Below, piece after piece: positions 42,816-52,076 of a stretch of 64,000 bases of DNA. The position numbers were made by a program, and so were the translations under genes. Location of the stretch: the NCBI GenBank assembly GCA_024688685.1, contig JAILDX010000008.1, positions 186,001-250,000 of the forward strand, read 5' to 3'. Positions within the stretch are counted from its first letter, which is position 1. Each line of letters starts with the position of its first letter. A model generated the notes under the pieces. It did not search any database. It was not told the origin of the DNA and saw only the letters and a program-made list of their open reading frames with translations. The DNA is from Saccharofermentans sp. GTDB taxonomy: Bacteria > Bacillota > Clostridia > Saccharofermentanales > Saccharofermentanaceae.

Positions 42816-45631
42816 TACTTATCCTCTTCCTTGAAAAGCTCATCAAAAGTCGTCTCGGTAATCGGCCCTGTGCGTGTAAACTTAAGGCTCAGAAGTTTGA
42901 CACCGGGAGCTCCCAGATGAGCTCTCAGAACGATATGTCTGGAATTGACGGCGAGCTTTGCAGTCTTTGTTGCTTCCTCACCATTTGTTCCGTTCCATGT
43001 AACAACAGTAAACGGAATACTTGTAAAGTAGAGAGTCATGGGGATCTGCGCCAGCTCACCAAGTTCTGATGAAGCAGTGAACTCCATATCATAGACACCA
43101 TTCTCGTCACATGTAATGCCAAAGATGAAATCCTTACCCGTGGAAGTATCAACCTGCCGGGTAATGTCGATAACAGGGTTCTCGGAAATATCGTAGAAAT
43201 AGTCTGTATCAACATCGACACTCTCATTCTTAAACGGACAGTCAATGTGCTTGACTTCAGTCTTCACTCCGTTCAGTCTGTCCATGGCGGGAGTATTCAT
43301 TGCGAATGTAACGATATTGCGTGCATTGCGCTGGAGCTCAGCTCTTGTGATGCCGGTACCCTTCTTAAGTTCCTCATAACAGTCGGTATCATCGATGTAC
43401 TTTCTGTCAACGGAAGAGCAGACCATATAGAGATCGTTCTGTGCTCTTGCCATAGCGGCATGTTCTCTCAATGCATGGTGCATATTTGCTGCGGGAATAT
43501 CAATGATGTATGCCCACCAGTCTGTCATTGTTATGCCGGTAAAGCCCCACTGCTCACGGAGTAGCATAGTATTCATCTCATAGTTGGAAGCACCGTATGT
43601 TCCGTTGACACGGTTATAGCATGTCATGATGCTTCTTGCGCCGCCTTCTTTAACAGCAATCTCAAAACCTCTGAGATATACCTCGCGGAGCGCCCTCTCC
43701 GAAACAACAGAATCCATGTCACGTCTTCTTGTCTCGCGGTTATTGACGCAGAAATGCTTTATCGTACATGTAACACCATTCTGCTCGAGTGCTCTGATCT
43801 GCGCTGCAGCCATCTTGCCTGAAACGAGCGGATCCTCCGAGAAATACTCAAAATTGCGTCCGTTCAGCGGATGTCTGTGTATATTGAGTCCGGGGCCTAA
43901 GATAGTGTCTACCCTGTTGCTTATCATCTCTATGCCGAACCATCCGAAAAGGCTCTCGACAGCAGCGATATTAAACGTTGATGCAATACATGTACCATTA
44001 GGGATCGAGAAAGCCTTCTTGCCGCTGTCGATCCTCATTCCTGAAGGACCGTCTGAACAGCAGACGGCAGGAACGCCCATAGCATTGATCTCTTTTGCAA
44101 CTCCGGCAAATCCTCCGGCCGTTCCGGTCGTAACCTTGGGGCAGCTCATGCCTTCGCCCCTTATGATAAGGCTGAGGTCCTCATCGGAAAGCTGTGCGAT
44201 GAAATCATCCATATCAGCATCGCCGTTCTTAACATCAATGAGCTTAATTCCCTTGTCTCCCGTCTGCGCGATCTCTTCAGGAACACCTGCCGAAAGCTCC
44301 TTAAGATAATCTTTCGTGCGGAGAGGAGCCTTCTCAAAAACAAGTCTGCCATTCTCATCAGCAGTGAATCTGTCGAGCTCCTCAACGGGTGCCAGTACCG
44401 GCTCCAAAGGTTCTATATTGCGTGATGTATCAATCGTAAAACTGAGAGTGATGTCCGAGTTGAGACTGTCGCCTCCGATATTGAGGTCATAAATGCCCTT
44501 TTCCAAGATCCATCCGGTTCCAAGACCTGCTCTTCCGTCGTCATCAAATGATGCAAGATACTTGAGCGGGATCTCGATCCTGACTGTGCATGTTCCGCCG
44601 GGCATTATCTCATATGTCTTCTCAAAACCCGCGAGTACCTTTGCCGGCTTCGCGAGTGCTCCTCTGGGAGCCTTTGCGAAGATCAGCACCGTCTTCTTGC
44701 CGGATACCTCTCCGAGATTGGTAACACGTGCCTTTACGATGATCCTGTCATCTCTCACATCCATCTCTGCACCGGATGTATCGAAAGTGGTATAGGACAG
44801 ACCATACCCGAACGGATACATAACCTTCTCAGGAGCAAACGTCGAGAAATATCTGTAACCAACAAATATATCCTCTGTGTACTTGTCTTTAATGCTGTCC
44901 TTGTCACCGAAATATGGTGTTGACGGATAATCAGCGATCTTCTTCGCGATAGTGTCTGTAAGGAGACCTGACGGATTGACCTCACCTGTCAGGATCTTTG
45001 CTGTCGCTATGCCTCCGATCATGCCGCACTGCCATACATAAAGAACTGCAGCGGGTCTGTAATCGGTAACAAAACTCATGTCAATGATGTTGCCCGTATT
45101 GAGCAGAACGATCGTCTTCTCAAATGCCTTTGTTACCTTGGCAATCATATCCTCTTCACTGTCCTGAAGTCTCAATGATCCCTTATCTGTTGTATTGTCA
45201 CGGTCTTCACCGGCTGTTCTCGCAATAACGATCAAAGCATATTCATTACGCTCGGCAACTTCCTTCACGAGGTTCTCTTCAAGAGGCATCTCATTCTGGG
45301 ACCATTTCTCATTGCCCCATCCGATTCCGGGATCCACAGGATTCTTCTCTTCCCATTTGTCATAGATATCGATCAGTTCCTGATCAAGTATGACTCTTCC
45401 TGACTTTGCAAGACCTTCCCTGATATCAACAGTATGCTCAACATTGACCATTCCGCCTGAACCGGTACCGCTCTTGTAGTAGTGAGACTGCATTCTTCCG
45501 AAAAGCGCAACACTGGCACCCTTTCTTATCGGCAGTGTATTGTTGTGATTCTCCAGAAGTACTGTTCCTTCGCAGGCAACATTGATCGCGGCTTCGGTGT
45601 ATCTGTTCCAATCCAGTACATATTCAGGCAT
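42815..45631 (-). CDS. Circularly permuted GH3 beta-glucosidase
   Basis: A 938-residue family 3 glycoside hydrolase in which the usual domain order is swapped. The alpha/beta sandwich (CEGTVLLENHNNTLPI at about 20, GSGGMVNVEH) and an FnIII-like domain come first. The TIM-barrel with SDGPSGMR, GPGLNIHRHPLNGRNFEYFSEDP, KHFCVNNRETRR and the nucleophile Asp704 in MTDWWAY comes second. This permutation is known for Ruminococcus albus and Butyrivibrio beta-glucosidases. There is no signal peptide, so it probably hydrolyses imported oligosaccharides. GGAGGT precedes the ATG. The final 120 residues are a beta-rich module. Confidence 0.9.
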   Translation of the reverse strand: MPEYVLDWNRYTEAAINVACEGTVLLENHNNTLPIRKGASVALFGRMQSHYYKSGTGSGGMVNVEHTVDIREGLAKSGRVILDQELIDIYDKWEEKNPVDPGIGWGNEKWSQNEMPLEENLVKEVAERNEYALIVIARTAGEDRDNTTDKGSLRLQDSEEDMIAKVTKAFEKTIVLLNTGNIIDMSFVTDYRPAAVLYVWQCGMIGGIATAKILTGEVNPSGLLTDTIAKKIADYPSTPYFGDKDSIKDKYTEDIFVGYRYFSTFAPEKVMYPFGYGLSYTTFDTSGAEMDVRDDRIIVKARVTNLGEVSGKKTVLIFAKAPRGALAKPAKVLAGFEKTYEIMPGGTCTVRIEIPLKYLASFDDDGRAGLGTGWILEKGIYDLNIGGDSLNSDITLSFTIDTSRNIEPLEPVLAPVEELDRFTADENGRLVFEKAPLRTKDYLKELSAGVPEEIAQTGDKGIKLIDVKNGDADMDDFIAQLSDEDLSLIIRGEGMSCPKVTTGTAGGFAGVAKEINAMGVPAVCCSDGPSGMRIDSGKKAFSIPNGTCIASTFNIAAVESLFGWFGIEMISNRVDTILGPGLNIHRHPLNGRNFEYFSEDPLVSGKMAAAQIRALEQNGVTCTIKHFCVNNRETRRRDMDSVVSERALREVYLRGFEIAVKEGGARSIMTCYNRVNGTYGASNYEMNTMLLREQWGFTGITMTDWWAYIIDIPAANMHHALREHAAMARAQNDLYMVCSSVDRKYIDDTDCYEELKKGTGITRAELQRNARNIVTFAMNTPAMDRLNGVKTEVKHIDCPFKNESVDVDTDYFYDISENPVIDITRQVDTSTGKDFIFGITCDENGVYDMEFTASSELGELAQIPMTLYFTSIPFTVVTWNGTNGEEATKTAKLAVNSRHIVLRAHLGAPGVKLLSLKFTRTGPITETTFDELFKEEDK

Positions 45632-45668
45632 AATAAACCTCCGACGTTAAAATAAAGGGTTTCTCTAT

Positions 45669-45696
45669 ATTATAATATGCATGGCGAAAATCACAA
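45669..45696 (-). promoter_or_regulatory. GH3 gene promoter
   Basis: TTGTGA (45696-45691), a 16-bp spacer and TATAAT (45674-45669) on the minus strand, overlapping the stop codon region of the helicase gene and 38 bp before the GH3 ATG. Confidence 0.5.
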
Positions 45697-46809
45697 CTCA
45701 TAATCCTTGGGACTCGCCGCCGTATATTTTATGATCTCATCCATCCTGTCCTGCTCAAGGAAAGAGACAAGACTGTAAGCACAACCAGACTTGCCGGCTC
45801 TTGCGGTACGTCCGATCCTGTGAAGATAGAGTTCATTCTCTTTGGGGATATCGTAATTGAACACAGCCTCGATATCGTCAACGTCAATGCCTCTCGCGAT
45901 AACATCCGTTCCGACAAGACAGTCGAACCTGTTCTTCCTGTAATCCTCCATGACCTTGTTGCGCTTGCTCTGGCTAATATCGCCGTGCAGCACCTGCACA
46001 CTCATGCCGGCGCGCGAGAGTCTTGCGCTCACCTTTGAAGCCTGGTCCTTTGTATTGCAGAATACGATTATCTTCGTATAGTCCTCTTTTGCCGCGATCC
46101 TCATGATAGCCGCCAGCTTATCCTTCTCAGGACACCTCACGATATACTCATCGATATCAGGATGGTCTTCTGCCTTTGGCATAACGTCTATCTCAGCAGC
46201 ACCCTCCATGAACTGCCATGTAATATCCTGGATCTCTCTTGGCATCGTCGCGGAAAACAGAGCCATCTGCTTGTCTTCCGGAGTCATGGAAATGATAGTC
46301 TTAACGTCCTTGATGAAACCCATCTTGAGCATCTCGTCAGCTTCATCGAGAACAAGGGTATAGATCTGGCTGATATCGATCATCCTTCGCGTAACGAGAT
46401 CTATCAGTCTTCCCGGGGTGGCCACAACGACCTGCGGATGCTTGTCGAGTCTTTCCTTCTGCACATTTATGCTCTGTCCGCCGATCACGGCAACAACCTT
46501 AAAGCCCTTGATATTCTTTCCTAGAAGTCTGATCTCGGATGCAATCTGCATGGCAAGTTCTCTCGTCGGGGCAAGTATGAGTCCCTGAATGAACTTTGCA
46601 TCCATGTTGAGGTATTCAAGTATCGGAATAGCAAAAGCAAATGTCTTACCCGTCCCCGTAGGCGCCTTGGCAATGACGCTCTGATTGTCCATAAGGAGAG
46701 GTATTGTCTTTTGTTGTACTGTAGTGGGTCTTACCACCCGCATCGCTTTAAGCGAATCCATTATCTCGGGAGATAACCCGAGGTCATTAAAAGTCAATTC
46801 TTTACACAT
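45691..46809 (-). CDS. DEAD-box RNA helicase, core only
   Basis: A 372-residue helicase with the Q motif (FNDLGLSPEIMDSL ... RPTTVQQKTIP), motif I APTGTGKT, Ia PTRELA, VATPGRL, II DEAD, III SAT, then IVFCNTKDQ, GTDVIARGIDVD and HRIGRTARAGKSG. It unwinds or remodels RNA in ATP-dependent fashion. It ends just after motif VI with no accessory C-terminal domain, so it is a minimal form of the CshA/RhlE group. No Shine-Dalgarno site precedes the ATG (TTGCAGT only), and a TATAGT box 6 bp upstream would give a leaderless message. Confidence 0.92.
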   Translation of the reverse strand: MCKELTFNDLGLSPEIMDSLKAMRVVRPTTVQQKTIPLLMDNQSVIAKAPTGTGKTFAFAIPILEYLNMDAKFIQGLILAPTRELAMQIASEIRLLGKNIKGFKVVAVIGGQSINVQKERLDKHPQVVVATPGRLIDLVTRRMIDISQIYTLVLDEADEMLKMGFIKDVKTIISMTPEDKQMALFSATMPREIQDITWQFMEGAAEIDVMPKAEDHPDIDEYIVRCPEKDKLAAIMRIAAKEDYTKIIVFCNTKDQASKVSARLSRAGMSVQVLHGDISQSKRNKVMEDYRKNRFDCLVGTDVIARGIDVDDIEAVFNYDIPKENELYLHRIGRTARAGKSGCAYSLVSFLEQDRMDEIIKYTAASPKDYEL

Positions 46810-46864
46810 ACTGCAACTATATCACAAGATTGCTATAATTTATAACAAAAGGGGGACTTTTATT

Positions 46865-48694
46865 ATGGCAAAACGTGTTTTTTTGGTTGTCCTTGACAGT
46901 TTCGGATGCGGTAATGCTCCCGATGCAGCGGCATTTGGTGATGAGGGAAGCAATACTCTCGCTGGGGTGATCGCAGACCGTTACCACAGCTACGACAACA
47001 TGAGCAAGATGGGTCTGTTTGATATCGACGGTTTGTATGATATAAGGATCAAACAGCAACTTGAAACACTTAGGGACAGACCATTCCCAATGGGGTCATA
47101 CGGCATCATCCGCGAAGTCTCTTCCGGAAAGGATTCAACTATCGGTCACTGGGAAATGGCGGGACTTCTGTCGGCCACTCCGCAGCCGACTTATCCTTCA
47201 GGGTTTCCTGACGATATCCTTGATAAAATCCGCAAGGTTTCAGGACGCGACATCTTATGCAATAAGCCGTACAGCGGAACTGAAGTCATAAAGGACTATG
47301 GTGAAGAGCACATGAAGACAGGCGCGCTGATCGTTTACACATCAGCAGACAGTGTGCTTCAGATCGCTGCACACGAAGAGATCGTTCCACTTGAGGAACT
47401 TTACGATATCTGCAGGAAAGTGCGTGCGCTCATGGTTGGTGAACACGCAGTCGGAAGAGTAATCGCAAGACCTTTTGTGGGTGAGCCGGGATTCTTTACC
47501 AGAACTTCAAACAGGCATGACTTTTCTGCTCCCCCGCCGGCTTCAACGATGCTCGATGTTCTTAAGGGAATGGGCTATGATGTCATATCGATCGGAAAGA
47601 TAAATGACCTGTTTGCAGGGCAGGGTATTACTAAGTCAATACCGACATCGGGAAACAGTGACGGAATAGCGCAGCTGCTGAAGATTGCTACAAAGGATTT
47701 TAATGGTCTGTGTTATGTGAATCTTGTTGATTTTGATATGCTTTACGGGCATCGCAACGATGGTGACGGATATGCGCAGGCCCTTCAGGAATGGGATCAG
47801 GCACTTGGTGTTCTGATAAATGTACTTAGAGAAGACGATCTTCTCATCATCACAGCAGATCACGGATGCGATCCTTCGACTCCGTCTACAGACCACTCAC
47901 GTGAGACGGTGCCTCTCCTGATGTATGGCGAAGGCCACAGAGTGCCCCATAATCTTGGAGAACTTGTTGGTTTTAACTGCGTATCGAATTATGTTTTCAA
48001 GGCGCTTATGAACCGAAATTTCAAGCGCCCTTATGAAGATATCGACAATTCTCCCCGAGAAGGCAATCTGGACTCCTATATTGATCTGACGAACCTGAAG
48101 CAGACCGCTACACTCTCTGATATAAAAATGCTCATTACTCAGGCACTTTTTACGGGTTGTGCGAGTTGCTGCATACCTCCTTGCTTTGTCGGGGATGCCG
48201 TAAGATTTTCCGAGGAGAAAATCAAGATATGCACAGTAATCGGATTCCCCAACGGCTATCAGACAACGGCAGTGAAGCTCTTTGAAGCTGCAGATGCATG
48301 TGACAACGGTGCGGCCGAGATCGACATGGTCGTAAACATCAACAAAGTAAAAGAACATGACTACAAATACGTCAAAAATGAGATCAAACTGATCGCAGAT
48401 CTTGTCCACTCAAAGGGTGCCATCCTTAAGGTCATAATTGAGACATGTTTTCTCAATCCGGTTGAGATCGTTAATATGTGTGATGTTGTGACTGAAGCAG
48501 GTGCTGATTTTATCAAAACGAGCACTGGTTTTGGAACAGAGGGTGCAACGCTCAAGAACGTTGCTCTGATGAAGGCAAATGTCGGTCCGAACGTTAAGGT
48601 GAAAGCAGCCGGCGGAATCCGTACCGAAGCAGATGCATGGGCAATGATCAATGCCGGGGCATCAAGGATCGGGACTTCGGGATTGAAGAGCTAA
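46865..48694 (+). CDS. Phosphopentomutase-deoxyribose-phosphate aldolase fusion
   Basis: A 609-residue protein joining two consecutive enzymes of deoxynucleoside breakdown. Residues 1 to about 390 are DeoB (VVLDSFGCGNAPDA, NTLAGVIA, DSTIGHWEMAG, VDFDMLYGHRND, TADHGCDPST, TDHSRE: the metal-binding Asp and His residues are present). Residues about 400-609 are DeoC (IDMVVNINKVK, VIIETCFL, FIKTSTGFG with Schiff-base Lys551, KAAGGIRT). The aldolase start reads DSYIDLTNLKQTAT instead of the usual D-H-T-x-L-K. DeoB turns deoxyribose 1-phosphate into the 5-phosphate, and DeoC splits this to glyceraldehyde 3-phosphate and acetaldehyde. The start at 46865 has GGGGGA upstream. No stop or frameshift lies between the halves. 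Confidence 0.88.
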   Translation: MAKRVFLVVLDSFGCGNAPDAAAFGDEGSNTLAGVIADRYHSYDNMSKMGLFDIDGLYDIRIKQQLETLRDRPFPMGSYGIIREVSSGKDSTIGHWEMAGLLSATPQPTYPSGFPDDILDKIRKVSGRDILCNKPYSGTEVIKDYGEEHMKTGALIVYTSADSVLQIAAHEEIVPLEELYDICRKVRALMVGEHAVGRVIARPFVGEPGFFTRTSNRHDFSAPPPASTMLDVLKGMGYDVISIGKINDLFAGQGITKSIPTSGNSDGIAQLLKIATKDFNGLCYVNLVDFDMLYGHRNDGDGYAQALQEWDQALGVLINVLREDDLLIITADHGCDPSTPSTDHSRETVPLLMYGEGHRVPHNLGELVGFNCVSNYVFKALMNRNFKRPYEDIDNSPREGNLDSYIDLTNLKQTATLSDIKMLITQALFTGCASCCIPPCFVGDAVRFSEEKIKICTVIGFPNGYQTTAVKLFEAADACDNGAAEIDMVVNINKVKEHDYKYVKNEIKLIADLVHSKGAILKVIIETCFLNPVEIVNMCDVVTEAGADFIKTSTGFGTEGATLKNVALMKANVGPNVKVKAAGGIRTEADAWAMINAGASRIGTSGLKS

Positions 48695-48745
48695 TCCGCA
48701 AAAGTGATGATATAATACCAGCATGATCAGCCGGAGGTAGTGTAA

Positions 48746-49282
48746 ATGACAATTGAGATCACCGAGAAACCAAATGAAGCACAGGTAAAGGAAGCTTACG
48801 AGATAAGCATTCAGCGTAACAAGATCTACGCAAGTCCGAACATGAAGCTAAAGAACCAGGATAAGCAGGCGATCCTCAACATCCTGTATGGAGTTGCACT
48901 GCTCGTTATAACCTGTTTGCTTGGTGTCTTTATGGGTTTCGATACAATGACGACTATTGCATTCACACTCTCGGGTGTTGTGCTCATTTTCGCGATACTC
49001 TGGCTTGTACTGTATAAGAAATCATTCAGCAAATTCAGGGAAGCATATCTTGCAATGGAAAAAAGTTCACTGACTTACGATGAAGACGGAGTCGAGGTCG
49101 GAATGAACGGCACATCGACTGTCAGGATCCCGTGGAAAAAGGTCAAGTTTATAAGAACGTTTGATGAGTTTTTCGTCGTGTTCGAGGATACTACGATAAA
49201 TGCACTTCTGATACCGGTCAAGTATAAGGATCAGATCGTTAATTACATGAAGGAGCAAGAACTCAATATTACAATGTATTAA
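48746..49282 (+). CDS. YcxB-like membrane protein
   Basis: A 178-residue protein with two adjacent membrane helices (about 47-67 and 72-92) and a C-terminal YcxB-like domain (YDEDGVEVGMNGTSTVRIPWKKVKFIRTFDEFFVVFED). This domain resembles a small PH-like fold; its function is unknown. GGAGGT precedes the ATG. Its 3' end overlaps the convergent phosphatase gene by 14 bp. Confidence 0.75.
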   Translation: MTIEITEKPNEAQVKEAYEISIQRNKIYASPNMKLKNQDKQAILNILYGVALLVITCLLGVFMGFDTMTTIAFTLSGVVLIFAILWLVLYKKSFSKFREAYLAMEKSSLTYDEDGVEVGMNGTSTVRIPWKKVKFIRTFDEFFVVFEDTTINALLIPVKYKDQIVNYMKEQELNITMY

Positions 49283-49931
49283 GGTGCCTGCTGTCGTTGA
49301 CAAGCTCAAGGACCGGCATTGATAAAGAACCCGGCTTCCTGTTGAATCTGAGCACGGTTATTCCCGTAAAATCAAAATGAAGTGTCGAACAAAGATAAGG
49401 GAACTGCTGATTCAGAACACGTGACAGGAACGATGTCGTTGAACCTCCGTGACAGAACACTGCGACAGTAAACTGACTGTCGTCCTCCCTTTTGCAGCGG
49501 TAATACAGACCTTCCCTCTCATAGCCAAGAGTCTTCAGCCAGATATCGGCATTCTCAGCGATCTTTTCCGAATCGACTGTGGCAGTGTTATCAACAAAAA
49601 ACGGGTGCTCTCTCCATGACGGATCTCTCAGATCCATGCCCTGTTCGATCATCTGATCAGCAGAATTCCACGGATGTCCGCTCTCATAAAGTGCGCCCTC
49701 CCTGCCGTATCTTATCTCGCGCATAAAATCAAGTTCACGGGAGGTCTTTCCCGTCAGTTTACAGAAAGCCTGTGCTGTCTCCACCGCGCGTCCCAAAGTC
49801 GAGAAATACACAACATCTATGTTTTCCTTCTGAAGGCGGACTGCTGCCTTAGTTGCCTGTTCCAGGCCTTTTTCCGTCAGGCAGTCTTTCTCATAATCAG
49901 GTTCTCCGTGCCTTATAAAAACTATTCTCAT
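49269..49931 (-). CDS. Histidine phosphatase (phosphoglycerate mutase-like)
   Basis: A 220-residue protein with the phosphohistidine motif IVFIRHGEPDYE at the start, an acid-base Glu region in FMREIRYGREG and the second catalytic His in VAVFCHGGSTTSFL. The superfamily includes phosphatases of sugar phosphates, nucleotides and cofactors; the substrate cannot be assigned. It overlaps the NUDIX gene by 4 bp and is the last gene of a five-gene operon that also holds pyridoxal kinase. Confidence 0.88.
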   Translation of the reverse strand: MRIVFIRHGEPDYEKDCLTEKGLEQATKAAVRLQKENIDVVYFSTLGRAVETAQAFCKLTGKTSRELDFMREIRYGREGALYESGHPWNSADQMIEQGMDLRDPSWREHPFFVDNTATVDSEKIAENADIWLKTLGYEREGLYYRCKREDDSQFTVAVFCHGGSTTSFLSRVLNQQFPYLCSTLHFDFTGITVLRFNRKPGSLSMPVLELVNDSRHLNTL

Positions 49932-50317
49932 ATGCCCGCCTTAATTGCCTTTATGACGTCTTCATCTGCAGGCAGCCATCCTACTGAATCAAGGTCTCCG
50001 GGAGCAAGCCATTTTGCAGCATCATGTTCGAGCAGTGTGATCGAGGAACCCTCTTTGAGAACAGCCAGGAAACACGACATCGACAAATGAAAATCGGGAT
50101 AATCAAACTCGATCTGAGTGAGCATTTCTCCCACTTCAATATCGGCATTGAGTTCTTCCTTTATCTCGCGGACAACAGCTTCTTCAGGCGTCTCGCCCTC
50201 CTCTATCTTGCCTCCGGGAAACTCCCAGAAACCGCGGTACTCACCATGACCTCTCATAGTCGAGAGAATCCTGTCGCCGTCTCTGATTATTGCTGCAACT
50301 ACACGCTTTGTTTTCAC
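49928..50317 (-). CDS. NUDIX hydrolase, MutT-like
   Basis: A 129-residue NUDIX protein with a full Nudix box: GGKIEEGETPEEAVVREIKEEL (written here as the pattern G-x5-E-x7-R-E-x2-E-E-L). The preceding YRGFWEFP is typical of MutT-type 8-oxo-dGTP diphosphatases that clean the nucleotide pool. It starts 3 bp after the upstream stop and overlaps the phosphatase gene by 4 bp. Confidence 0.88.
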   Translation of the reverse strand: MKTKRVVAAIIRDGDRILSTMRGHGEYRGFWEFPGGKIEEGETPEEAVVREIKEELNADIEVGEMLTQIEFDYPDFHLSMSCFLAVLKEGSSITLLEHDAAKWLAPGDLDSVGWLPADEDVIKAIKAGI

Positions 50318-50320
50318 GAC

Positions 50321-50713
50321 TCAGAATGTCCTGATCTCAGGTGCCTCGGTAAACGAAGCAAATACAGCTGTAGCATCCTTTACATAGAACACTTCAGTAT
50401 TGCCGTCGTCCTCGTTATACATAGCACGCAGTTCGGGATACGCATTGAGCATTGACTCCTTAGCTTCCCTTCTGTCATCCTCGACAAAAGTACCTGAGAG
50501 GCGGAGCCACTTTCCGTCCAGAAAAGCGCATATCTCAGCCTTGGGATTGGCATGGAGCTGCCTGGAAACATCCTTGACCTTGCCCGTCTGAATGTAGAGT
50601 TTTCCGTCGAAGATATTAACCGTTCCGAACGGTCTTACTCTGGGCTGATCACCATCAACTGTAGCAAGATAATAAACCTTTGCGTCCTTCAAAAACTTCA
50701 ATGTCTTTTCCAT
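50321..50713 (-). CDS. Pyridoxamine 5'-phosphate oxidase-family protein
   Basis: A 130-residue split-barrel flavin-binding protein. The start at 50713 (MEKTLKFLKD) was chosen because AGAGG lies upstream and the family begins there. Signatures are YYLATVDGDQPRVRPFG, LYIQTGKVKDVSRQLHANPKAEICAF and WLRLSGTF. These small PPOX-like proteins bind FMN or F420 but are usually not true PdxH enzymes. Being in the same operon as a pyridoxal kinase makes a vitamin B6 link possible but not shown. Confidence 0.82.
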   Translation of the reverse strand: MEKTLKFLKDAKVYYLATVDGDQPRVRPFGTVNIFDGKLYIQTGKVKDVSRQLHANPKAEICAFLDGKWLRLSGTFVEDDRREAKESMLNAYPELRAMYNEDDGNTEVFYVKDATAVFASFTEAPEIRTF

Positions 50714-50723
50714 AGTAAACCTC

Positions 50724-51197
50724 TCAGTTCTCTTCAAGATATCTCTGGAGCATTCCGATATATTTCATGTACTCGTCACGCTCTCTGTTACTCTTAAACT
50801 CATCCGATTCGATGACTTCCTTACCGAGCATCCTGTACAGATTAAACACCAGATCGGAAATGGAGGAATCCGTTCCTACGGCACCATGTTCCTTATCCGC
50901 CTTAAGTGCGATCTCAAGTCCTGACGGAACCTTTTCTGTGTATGCAGGAGTATCAATCTCGTACTTGTTAATGAAAAACTCTATCTTCTCAGGATTCAGC
51001 TCATAATCGAAATACTCACCGATCATGTTTGCCTCTTTTGTGGCGATCCTGCCGTCAGCGAGAGACATGAACATCATAAAGTTCATAAACTCAAGTTTTG
51101 CAGTCTCACCGTAACGATCAATGCCGCTGTCGAGAGCGATCTCATCCAGGATCTGAACAGTCTGCTTGATGAACTCTTTAATTCCTTCGTTTACCAT
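50724..51197 (-). CDS. TerB-like helical protein
   Basis: A 157-residue, mostly helical protein. The start at 51197 has AAGGAGGT 5 nt upstream. FMNFMMFMSLADGRIATKEANMIGEYF resembles the TerB/DjlA-like acidic helix pair (D-x-R with a downstream E). The rest (ALKADKEHGAVGTDSSISDLVFNLYRMLG) is shared with other Clostridia proteins of unknown function. It lies between pdxY and the PPOX gene with 10-11 bp gaps on either side. Confidence 0.6.
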   Translation of the reverse strand: MVNEGIKEFIKQTVQILDEIALDSGIDRYGETAKLEFMNFMMFMSLADGRIATKEANMIGEYFDYELNPEKIEFFINKYEIDTPAYTEKVPSGLEIALKADKEHGAVGTDSSISDLVFNLYRMLGKEVIESDEFKSNRERDEYMKYIGMLQRYLEEN

Positions 51198-51208
51198 GGT
51201 GACCTCCT

Positions 51209-52042
51209 TCATTTGCTGATCATCTGAACCAGATACGGGATCGTCTTCTCATAATTCACACCATACCATGGTCTGTCAGGATCTTCCATTGTTTTCTCTA
51301 TCGTATATGCCGTGTATTCTGATGCAATACGCATCGAATCCTGCCAGCTCATTCCGCGCATAATCGCGCCGACCGCAGTGGACGAGAACAGATCTCCCGT
51401 GCCGTGAAACGACGCATGTACCCACTTGTTCTCGAAATGGAAATACTCATCCTTCTCTCTGTCGTACCCCATTATTCCCATCATCTTATCTTTCATCGCA
51501 ACACCGGTGATCACCGTGATCTTCGCTCCCAGTCCCGATGTCTTGTCAAGGAGGTCCTTGATGTATGATTCCGTATGGTCCTCTCTGTACTCTGTTCCCG
51601 TCATAAAGCATGCTTCCGTGATGTTCGGGACAACGATATCAGCGGACTTGCAGAGTCTCTTGTTCTCTTCGGCATATGACATGTCAAACGCAGGATAAAG
51701 CTTACCGAAATCAGCCATAACAGGATCGACAAAAACGAGTGTCTTATCGGTCGCAAATTCATCTATGATCTGCTCGACCATCCTTATCTGCGATGCAGAC
51801 CCCAAATAGCCAGTGTAGATTGCGTCAAATGTGATGCCCTCATTTCTCCAGGCATCAAGGATCGGACCTATCGTATCGGTAAGATCAGTGCAAGTATAAT
51901 GCTTAAATGCTGTATGTGTTGACAGTAATGCCGTAGGCAGTATAACAACCTCGGAACCCATGGCGGAAATGACAGGAAGTGCCACCGTAATGGAACACTT
52001 TCCCCAGCAAGATATGTCCTGTATAGTAAGAACTCTCTTCAT
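51209..52042 (-). CDS. pdxY: Pyridoxal/pyridoxamine kinase
   Basis: A 277-residue ribokinase-fold kinase that phosphorylates pyridoxal and related B6 vitamers in the salvage route to PLP. It shows ISCWGKCSITVALPVISAMG at the start, VFVDPVMADFGKLY, NITEACFMTG and the anion-hole/catalytic segment FHGTGDLFSS with the catalytic Asp. The length is normal. GGGAGG precedes the ATG. It is the first gene of a five-gene operon. Confidence 0.88.
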   Translation of the reverse strand: MKRVLTIQDISCWGKCSITVALPVISAMGSEVVILPTALLSTHTAFKHYTCTDLTDTIGPILDAWRNEGITFDAIYTGYLGSASQIRMVEQIIDEFATDKTLVFVDPVMADFGKLYPAFDMSYAEENKRLCKSADIVVPNITEACFMTGTEYREDHTESYIKDLLDKTSGLGAKITVITGVAMKDKMMGIMGYDREKDEYFHFENKWVHASFHGTGDLFSSTAVGAIMRGMSWQDSMRIASEYTAYTIEKTMEDPDRPWYGVNYEKTIPYLVQMISK

Positions 52043-52076
52043 ACGCCTCCCGCCTTATGATATTAGGTTAAATATA

